From assembly GCA_907163075.1 (NCBI GenBank), contig CAJQTY010000001.1, forward strand, positions 868,001 to 932,000: a stretch of DNA of 64,000 nucleotides, written 5' to 3'. Every line of letters starts with the position of its first letter. The first letter of the stretch is position 1. Below, piece after piece: positions 58,475 through 64,000 of the stretch. Under the pieces are notes generated by a model, which saw only the letters and a program-made list of their open reading frames with translations, searched no databases and was not told the DNA's origin. Made by a program: the position numbers and the translations under genes. Source of the DNA: an uncultured Rhodocyclaceae bacterium. GTDB taxonomy: Bacteria > Pseudomonadota > Gammaproteobacteria > Burkholderiales > Rhodocyclaceae.

Positions 58475-58743
58475 GGAAATTCCAGAATTGACCGACCTGC
58501 TTTCGGCCGCGACGACGAAGTTGCCGATGACCACCGAAGCGATGTCAGTGAGATGAAGGATAGGAAATTCAACGACCCGAAGGTAAGTATCACCGCGCTT
58601 TTCGCTCCATGTCAAACGAGAAAATTCACTCGAAAATCGCACTCGCCCAGGCGGAACCCTTGTTGTTTTCGTCGCTACCATCCGCTGTTTCATATCCGGA
58701 TTCCTTTTCGGGGAAAGGTGGTTACGCACCGACAGAACGGATA

Positions 58744-58782
58744 GCCGTGCCCGGGTGCGCCCTCGTGGCGAGGGGGCACGGC
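58744..58782. other. Long bulged stem-loop between the EAL and TRAP-remnant genes
   Basis: GCCGTGCCC (58744-58752) pairs with GGGCACGGC (58774-58782), and an inner CCTCG/CGAGG stem caps it. There is no U-tract on either side, so it is not a classical terminator. The rest of 58475-58834 shows no supported gene apart from the possible 5' extension of the EAL gene. Confidence 0.5.
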
Positions 58783-58834
58783 TTGAGGATTCTGCGGGAA
58801 GGGGATAGTCATCCCCTGCCGGTGGCGCGGGGGC

Positions 58835-59569
58835 TTACTTGGCGGCGCGGACCTTGTCGATCTCGGCGTAGAACTCCTTGATGAAGTCTTCGCCGATCTG
58901 CGGGGCGAACTTGGTGACGACCGGCCTGACCTTTTCCTGGATCTTGGCCAGGTCGGCCGGGGCGATGGCGTCGACCTTGACGCCGGCGGTGCCGAATTTG
59001 CCGATCACGTCCTTGTCACCTTCGTCGAGCAGCTGGCGCTGGAGGAGTTTGGGTTCGTCGGCGGCTTTCTGGATGCCCTGCTTGTCGGCGTCGGAGAGGC
59101 CGTCCCAGAATTTCTTGGAGACGACGAGGGCGACCGGGGTGTAGACGTGGTTGGTCAGGGAGATGTATTTCTGGACTTCCTGCATCTTGTTGGAATACAT
59201 GTGCACCAGGGGGTTTTCCTGGCCGTCGATGGCTTTGATTTCGAGTGCGGTGAATACTTCGGAGAAGGCCATGGGGACGGCGTTGGCGCCGAGGGTCTTC
59301 CAGGTGTCGAGGGCGACCGGGTTGGCCATGACGCGGACCTTCAGGCCGCTGATGTCGTCAAGCTTGGTGACCGGGCGTTTGCTGTTGGAGAGGTTGCGAA
59401 AGCCCATGCCGGTCCACATCAGGCCGACGACGCCGGTCGGTTCGAGCATCTTGAAGATCTTCTTGGACGAGGCGCCGTCGAGCAGGGCGTACACTTCCTT
59501 GGTGTTGGCGAACATGAAGGGCAGATCCCAGACCTTTGTTCCGGGTTGTTCGATCAAACCCGTTGAATC
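58835..59569 (-). pseudogene. 5'-truncated TRAP transporter solute-binding protein (DctP-like)
   Basis: From about 59569 leftward the frame encodes the last 245 or so residues of a DctP receptor: VWDLPFMFANTKEVYALLDG, LKVRVMANP with the substrate-binding Arg, AMAFSEVFTALE-like PMAFSEVFTALE and the C-terminal helices. The signal peptide and first 80-90 residues are missing. Homology begins at the very end of the mannonate dehydratase-like gene. No TRAP membrane subunits follow. A 59593 start exists in frame but would yield a cytoplasmic fragment. Confidence 0.8.
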
Positions 59570-59570
59570 G

Positions 59571-60848
59571 TCACGGGGTTTGCAGCGTTCCATCCGCCAG
59601 GCGTGTTTGCGTCCAGGTCGTCACGCTCTTCTCGCACGGATATTTAAGGGCTTCGACTTCGTTGATATCCACGCCCAGGCCGGGTTTTTCATTGGCATAG
59701 ACATAACCATTCCTGAATTCCGGCAGTCCCGGGAAGACGTCCAGCAAGGCTTCCCGAGGCCCCTTCAATTTCTGAATGACGAAGTTGGGCGGCTCCGTGC
59801 CGGACCATTCCTGCACTCCGAAATTACGCGCGGCCAGATCAATGTGGATGTTGGCGGCGTGCGCCAGCGGCGACATGTCGCCAGGACCGTGCCACGCGGT
59901 TCGGACGCTGAACTGCTCGGCGAAGATCTGCAGCTTTCTGGCCGGGGTGATGCCGCCGATCTGGCTCAGGTGCACGCGAATGAAATCGATCAACCGCTCG
60001 GTGATCAGGAATTTCCATTCGTACGGGTTGTTGAACAACTCACCCTGAGCGAGCGGGATGGTGGTCTTGGCGCGCAACTGCCGCATCCACTCGCCTTCCT
60101 CCAGCGGAATCGCGTCCTCGAGGAAGAACAGCTCGTAGGGCTCCAGGGCACAGGCAAACTTGATCGCCTCGACCGGCTTCAGACGTTCATGCACGTCGTG
60201 GCACAACTCGACGTCGAAGCCGATCGTGCTGCGAATGCCGTCGAACAGCTTGAGCGTATCGCGCATGTACTTCCGGCTGTCAAGATAGATCCCGTCCGGC
60301 GCGCCCAGTGGAGCCCCGGACGGCGCCTTGCCGTAACCGCCTCCGCCGTAGCCGCCGCTCTGACAACGGATGTGGGTGATGCCCTGCTCCCGGTATTTCC
60401 GGATGTTGTCGCACAGTTCGGCCAGATCCTTGCCGTCGGCGTGGCGATAGATCGGCACGCCCTCGCGTACCTTGCCGCCAAAGAGCTGATACAGCGGCAT
60501 GCTGGCCATCTTGCCCTTGATATCCCAGAGCGCCATATCGATGCCGGAGATGGCGTTGTTTTCAATCGGTCCATTGCGCCAATAGGCGTTCTGATTCATC
60601 AGTTGCCACAGCTCCTCGATGGCCTCGGCATCACGGCCGAGCAACAAGGGCTTGAGGTATTCCTCGATCAGGCATTTGACGGCGATATGCCGGTAGGCAA
60701 AAGTCGCACAGCCCAAGCCGTACAGACCGTCCTGATTGGTTTCAACCTTCACCACAACCAGGTTGATCCCTTCGGGCGCCGTGAGGATGACTTTCACATC
60801 CGTAATCAATGTTGCCAATTGCTTACCCTTTTTTGACAAAAAACACAT
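59571..60848 (-). CDS. Enolase-superfamily dehydratase (D-mannonate dehydratase/RspA-like)
   Basis: A 425-residue protein. The N-terminal capping domain has ELWQLMNQNAYWRNGPIENN, then the barrel domain SGIDMALWDIKGK, DVELCHDVHERL, FLEDAI and AQGELFNNPYEWK, the metal-ligand pattern of ManD/RspA. It would dehydrate a sugar acid such as D-mannonate to the 2-keto-3-deoxy acid. The ATG at 60848 overlaps the stop of the broken idnD by one base (TGATG), a typical coupled start; TTG alternatives lie a few codons in. Confidence 0.82.
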   Translation of the reverse strand: MCFLSKKGKQLATLITDVKVILTAPEGINLVVVKVETNQDGLYGLGCATFAYRHIAVKCLIEEYLKPLLLGRDAEAIEELWQLMNQNAYWRNGPIENNAISGIDMALWDIKGKMASMPLYQLFGGKVREGVPIYRHADGKDLAELCDNIRKYREQGITHIRCQSGGYGGGGYGKAPSGAPLGAPDGIYLDSRKYMRDTLKLFDGIRSTIGFDVELCHDVHERLKPVEAIKFACALEPYELFFLEDAIPLEEGEWMRQLRAKTTIPLAQGELFNNPYEWKFLITERLIDFIRVHLSQIGGITPARKLQIFAEQFSVRTAWHGPGDMSPLAHAANIHIDLAARNFGVQEWSGTEPPNFVIQKLKGPREALLDVFPGLPEFRNGYVYANEKPGLGVDINEVEALKYPCEKSVTTWTQTRLADGTLQTP

Positions 60849-61152
60849 CAGAACGTGATCTGCACCTTCAACTGCGAGCGGCGATCGGCGGCCAGTTCAA
60901 AGGCTTCGAAGGCGCGCTCAATCGGTGGCGTGGCGGTGATGATCGGTTTCCGGCCACTTCATGCCCGGGGATGAAGGGCTCCTTGAGGCGAACCACGCCA
61001 AAGCCGCCAGACAGGTCGTAGTGCAGATCGGAATCGCAAATACGCCCGGCACCAATGCGAACCAATACCTGATCGTCCCGCATTTCGGCGACCTAGACCA
61101 TCTTGAGACGCAGATCCTTCGCGTCGTGCAACACACAAGCTTTTGACTCCAT
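60848..61152 (-). pseudogene. idnD: Remnant of L-idonate 5-dehydrogenase (zinc alcohol dehydrogenase family)
   Basis: The N terminus MESKACVLHDAKDLRLKMV is followed by an in-frame TAG (complement of 61093-61095). The frame then continues DDQVLVRIGAGRICDSDLHY and GGFGVVRLKEPFIPGHEVAG. At about 60955 the sequence jumps, in another frame, to the C-terminal end AFEAFELAADRRSQLKVQITF. About 250 internal residues, including most of the zinc and NAD sites, are deleted. A nonsense codon plus an internal deletion make it nonfunctional. Confidence 0.85.
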
Positions 61153-61194
61153 GAACGACTCCTTGATCGTGATTCCGGGCTTTGCCGGATTGCC

Positions 61195-61962
61195 TTAGAG
61201 CACCGACAGCCAGCCGCCATCAACATAGATGATCTGGCCGTTAACGTAGCTGGACGCCGCTGACGCGAGATAGATCGCCGTGCCCACCATCTCTTCCGGC
61301 TGGCCCCAGCGCCCGGCGGGATTGCTGGCCTTTACCCAGGCGTTGAAGTCGGGATTTTCGATCAGCGCCGTGTTCATTTCGGTCAGGATATAGCCCGGCC
61401 CGATCGAGTTGGCCTGGATGTTGAACTGCGCCCACTCGGCGGCCATGGCGCGCGAGAGCATCTTGATGCCGCCCTTGGCGACGGTATAGGGAGCGACGGT
61501 GGCGCGCCCGGCTTCGCTGGTGAGCGACCCGATGTTGATGATCTTGCCGCCGCGGCCGCGTGCGATCATGCGTTTGGCGGCTTCCTTGCCGACCACGAAG
61601 GCGCTGGTCAGATTGGTATCGAGCACCCGCTGCCAGTCGCTCAGCGCCAGGTCGACCATCGGCTTGCGAAACTGGATGCCGGCGTTGTTAATCAGGATAT
61701 CGACTTCGACGCCGTCCTGGTCGAGCCGGGCAAACGCCGCCTGTACGGCGGCCTCGTTGGAAACATCGAAAGCCAGTCCGCGCGCCGCGTAGCCCTTGGC
61801 CTGCAATTTGCCGACCGCCTCATCAACGGCGGCCTGCTGGCGGCTATTGACGATAACGGCGGCGCCCGCGGCCGCGAGTCCTTCGGCGAGCGCGTAGCCG
61901 ATGCCGCGTACCGAACCGGTAATCAGTGCCGTACGGCCCGTTAGATCAAAAAGTGTGGACAT
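61195..61962 (-). CDS. idnO: Gluconate 5-dehydrogenase-like short-chain dehydrogenase
   Basis: A 255-residue SDR. The NAD(P)-binding motif is TGSVRGIGYALA, the NNAG motif is INNAGIQFRKP, and the catalytic Tyr-Lys is in YTVAKGG with Ser in NIGSLTSEAG. IQFRKP and the C terminus SYVNGQIIYVDGGWLSVL are typical of 5-keto-D-gluconate reductases (IdnO/Ga5DH). It overlaps the regulator gene by 17 bases and precedes the broken idnD, fitting an idonate/gluconate pathway. Confidence 0.88.
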   Translation of the reverse strand: MSTLFDLTGRTALITGSVRGIGYALAEGLAAAGAAVIVNSRQQAAVDEAVGKLQAKGYAARGLAFDVSNEAAVQAAFARLDQDGVEVDILINNAGIQFRKPMVDLALSDWQRVLDTNLTSAFVVGKEAAKRMIARGRGGKIINIGSLTSEAGRATVAPYTVAKGGIKMLSRAMAAEWAQFNIQANSIGPGYILTEMNTALIENPDFNAWVKASNPAGRWGQPEEMVGTAIYLASAASSYVNGQIIYVDGGWLSVL

Positions 61963-62695
61963 TCGTGGTCTCCTTGGACGGATTGCCCTGGCGGGCAGGT
62001 TTAATAGAGGACAAGCGTTCCTGCAAGTCACGCTCGGCCTGGATGATAATGGTTCGGGCGGCGCGTTCCGCGGTATCCGGGTCGCCGTCCTCGATCGCCC
62101 GGCAGAGCTTTTCATGCATCGGCTGCGAGCGAGCCGGGCCACCCGGCGTGGCGGAAACGATTTCGAAGCTGGTATGCAGAATGACGGCCATGGCATTCTG
62201 CATCTGCTGTACGAACTGGTTACGGCAGGCTTTCAGGATCGTGGTGTGGAAAAGGAGATCGGCCGCGACGTAATCGCCATCGCCGTCGATGGCGCTTTGC
62301 ATGGACTCAAGCGCCGTGCGCAGGGTGCTCCGCTCTTCGTCGCTGATTCGTTCTGCGGCAAAGCGACAAGCCGCCGGTTCAACGATGCGGCGCAACTCCA
62401 TCAGTTCGCCCGCCATCCCCTCGTCGAGCGTTGAGGTGCGAGCACGCCAGGCAATGATATCCGGATCGAACAGGCTCCAGTTGGACGGCTCAAGCACGAT
62501 GGTCCCGGTTTTCCGGCGAACTTCCAGCATGCCTTTGGAGGCAAGCGACTTGACCACTTCGCGCACGACGATCCGGCTGACGCCAAGATGTTCGCCAAGA
62601 ACCGGCTCGGCCGGCAGAACGTCACCCGGACGGTAAACGCCCGAGCAGATTTCTTCCCCCAGCTGATGCAGCGATCGGCGGTGCAAAGTTCGCAT
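61946..62695 (-). CDS. FadR-subfamily GntR transcriptional regulator
   Basis: A 249-residue repressor. The N-terminal winged helix-turn-helix has GVYRPGDVLPAEPVLGEHLG and SRIVVREVVKSLASKGML. The C-terminal FCD ligand-binding domain has the metal-ligand residues in ELRRIVEPAACRFA, DLLFHTTILKACRN and EHxx-like PMHEKLCRAIEDGD. First gene of the sugar-acid operon. A perfect 30-bp palindrome 15 bases before its start is the likely operator, so it should repress itself and the operon until a sugar acid binds. Confidence 0.9.
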   Translation of the reverse strand: MRTLHRRSLHQLGEEICSGVYRPGDVLPAEPVLGEHLGVSRIVVREVVKSLASKGMLEVRRKTGTIVLEPSNWSLFDPDIIAWRARTSTLDEGMAGELMELRRIVEPAACRFAAERISDEERSTLRTALESMQSAIDGDGDYVAADLLFHTTILKACRNQFVQQMQNAMAVILHTSFEIVSATPGGPARSQPMHEKLCRAIEDGDPDTAERAARTIIIQAERDLQERLSSIKPARQGNPSKETTNVHTF

Positions 62696-62709
62696 GACCT
62701 CCTCTTCAA

Positions 62710-62739
62710 TTTGTTACATCATACGTATGATGTAACAAA
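62710..62739. promoter_or_regulatory. Perfect 30-bp palindromic operator of the GntR operon
   Basis: TTTGTTACATCATAC (62710-62724) and GTATGATGTAACAAA (62725-62739) are exact reverse complements with no spacer. It lies between the regulator start codon (62695) and cbbR's 3' end. Size, symmetry and position fit a GntR/FadR-type autoregulatory site. Confidence 0.85.
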
Positions 62740-62839
62740 AGTCAAGCGCCACTTGCCCGATCGAGCGATCAGGCCGCGATCCAGCCGTCGATGGCGAAAC
62801 GGCAGGCAGGGGACCGGCTCGGCTGAAATTCTCGCCGTT

Positions 62840-63751
62840 TCAACCAAGCTTTTTCAGGTAACTCGGAGCGAACTCGAGAACGAAGTCCCAGAACGCGCCG
62901 AGCGCCGGGGTCAGACGCTTGCTCTTGTGGCGCACCAGAAACCATCGGCGTATCACCGGCGTTCCTTCTACCTTGAGGACGACGAGGCGGCCGGCGCTGA
63001 GTTCGAGGCCGAGCGTGTGTTGCGAGATAAAGCTGATGCCCAGCCCGGCGACGACCGCCTGCTTGATCGCTTCGTTGCTGCCCATTTCCATTCCGATGCG
63101 CGGCTTGAGCGCATGCTCGTGGAAAAACTCCTCCATCGCCGAGCGTGTTCCCGAGCCCGACTCGCGAACGATCATGGTTTCGGCGACCAGTTCCTGGACC
63201 GGAAAACGGCTTCGCCTGGCGAGGGGATGATCGGCGCCGGCGACAATGACCAGCGGATGCGGCGCAAAACCAACCGCCTCCGCCTCCAGATCGGCCGGCG
63301 GCCGCCCCATGATCGCCAGGTCGACCTCGTTGGAAATGAGCAGGCGACTGACTTCCTCCCGGTTGTCCACCAGCAGGCGAACGCGAACGTCAGGCTGCGC
63401 CTTGCGAAATTCGGCGAGCAATGCAGGAGCGAAATATTCGGCGGTACTGGTCACGGCGATCGCCACCCGCCCGCCCTTGAGACCCTTCAGCGCCATCAGC
63501 GACTCGTCCGCGTCCTTCAGCGATTGAAGGATCTGCCGCGCGTGATCGAGCAGTATTTCGCCGGCTTCGGTGAGAAACACGCGCTTGCCGATCCGATCGA
63601 AAAGCAAGGCCCCGAACACCTCTTCCAGTTGTTTGATCTGGAGGGAAATGGCGGCATGTGTCAGATGCAGTTTTTCGGCCGCGCGGGCGAAAGAAAGGTG
63701 GGTCGCCGCCACGGAAAAAATTTGGAGTTGGCGGATGGTTGCGTTTCTCAT
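62840..63751 (-). CDS. cbbR: LysR-type regulator, CbbR-like
   Basis: A 303-residue LysR regulator. The N-terminal helix-turn-helix is ATIRQLQIFSVAATHLSFAR with LHLTHAAISLQIKQLEE. The effector domain contains MGRPPADLEAEAVGFAPHPLV, a stretch typical of CbbR, the activator of Calvin-cycle genes that responds to NADPH or phosphorylated sugars. It is divergent from a fructose-1,6-bisphosphatase gene, the standard cbbR arrangement. Confidence 0.85.
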   Translation of the reverse strand: MRNATIRQLQIFSVAATHLSFARAAEKLHLTHAAISLQIKQLEEVFGALLFDRIGKRVFLTEAGEILLDHARQILQSLKDADESLMALKGLKGGRVAIAVTSTAEYFAPALLAEFRKAQPDVRVRLLVDNREEVSRLLISNEVDLAIMGRPPADLEAEAVGFAPHPLVIVAGADHPLARRSRFPVQELVAETMIVRESGSGTRSAMEEFFHEHALKPRIGMEMGSNEAIKQAVVAGLGISFISQHTLGLELSAGRLVVLKVEGTPVIRRWFLVRHKSKRLTPALGAFWDFVLEFAPSYLKKLG

Positions 63752-63754
63752 TGG

Positions 63755-63768
63755 TTAGTCTTTGCTAA
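63755..63768. promoter_or_regulatory. Candidate CbbR-binding site
   Basis: TTAGTCTTTGCTAA fits the LysR/CbbR pattern TTA-N8-TAA with partial dyad symmetry (TTAG/CTAA). It begins four bases from the cbbR start codon, in the 117-base gap shared with fbp. Confidence 0.5.
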
Positions 63769-63868
63769 TCAAAACACAAAAAACGTTTAACTGGTGTTTC
63801 TCTATCACGCCACTAGAATCGACCGGATCAGGATAATTGCACGATTTTTTATTTTTCAGGGAATCGCC

Positions 63869-64000
63869 ATGCTCTTCGGACGGACGAACGCTAACATGTT
63901 TCTGGTTGAGGAACAGCGCCGCAATCCAGCGCTGTCCGGTGATTTTTCAATGCTTTTCGGCGATATCGTACGCTCTTGCAAAGCCATCGCGCAGGTGGTT
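63869..64000 (+). CDS. fbp: Class I fructose-1,6-bisphosphatase, 3' end outside window
   Basis: The first 44 codons are present, after AGGGA at 63858-63862. The translation includes FLVEEQRRNPALSGDF and DIVRSCKAIAQVV, matching the N-terminal helices of class I FBPases (in Calvin-cycle operons called CbbF). The enzyme removes the 1-phosphate of fructose 1,6-bisphosphate. Position divergent from the CbbR-like gene supports a Calvin-cycle role. Confidence 0.75.
   Translation, partial: MLFGRTNANMFLVEEQRRNPALSGDFSMLFGDIVRSCKAIAQVV

Overview
The window is about 64 kb of GC-rich, densely coding DNA from a betaproteobacterium, most likely Rhodocyclales (Azoarcus/Thauera/Dechloromonas relatives). Family content supports this: a three-subunit KorABC 2-oxoacid oxidoreductase with a FAD/NAD(P)H subunit, many GGDEF, EAL, chemotaxis and hybrid-kinase proteins, a CbbR-type regulator divergent from a class I fructose-1,6-bisphosphatase at the right edge, and short intergenic repeats typical of this group. 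The genus is inference. I found no rRNA, tRNA or CRISPR array.

Left part (1-29 kb), mostly core genome: a GGDEF sensor (cut by the window edge), an Aer-like chemoreceptor, clpB behind a heat-shock-like promoter, an M15 peptidase overlapping a lipoprotein gene, and a leftward run upp-uraA-amino acid ABC transporter-dinG-ATP-grasp protein. Then come bcp, a PIN-PhoH ATPase, a Tat-like transglutaminase-fold protein lacking the usual catalytic cysteine, dnaB, a PHP phosphoesterase, korC-korA-korB, a CbbY-like phosphatase and rsmJ.

Middle part (29-47 kb), an accessory region: a type I restriction-modification operon (hsdM, DUF1016 nuclease, hsdS, hsdR) whose left edge abuts a decapitated cytidylate kinase-like gene and whose right side carries a decapitated chemoreceptor gene. 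Next is a striking structure: 1644 bp of the 3' part of acnB is present twice as a direct repeat (37692-39335 and 44583-46226). Only the right copy belongs to a complete acnB. Between the copies lie five foreign-looking genes: a sacsin-like GHKL ATPase with a C-terminal PD-(D/E)XK-like domain, a small AT-rich coiled-coil protein, a DUF4365-like nuclease-fold protein, and a UPF0175/DUF3368 toxin-antitoxin pair. This is the best candidate for an undescribed, probably defensive, system.

Right part (47-64 kb): small conserved genes, two large hybrid histidine kinases (the first split by a one-base insertion in an A6 run), a secreted protein, a pair of MITE-like elements (one supplying the trxC stop codon), trxC, and a PTS-EIIC-like/EAL fusion. 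Next is a decaying sugar-acid operon under a FadR-type GntR regulator with a perfect 30-bp palindromic operator: idnO and a mannonate dehydratase-like gene look intact, while idnD and the TRAP solute receptor are broken. The window closes with cbbR and the first codons of fbp, probably the beginning of a Calvin-cycle cluster.
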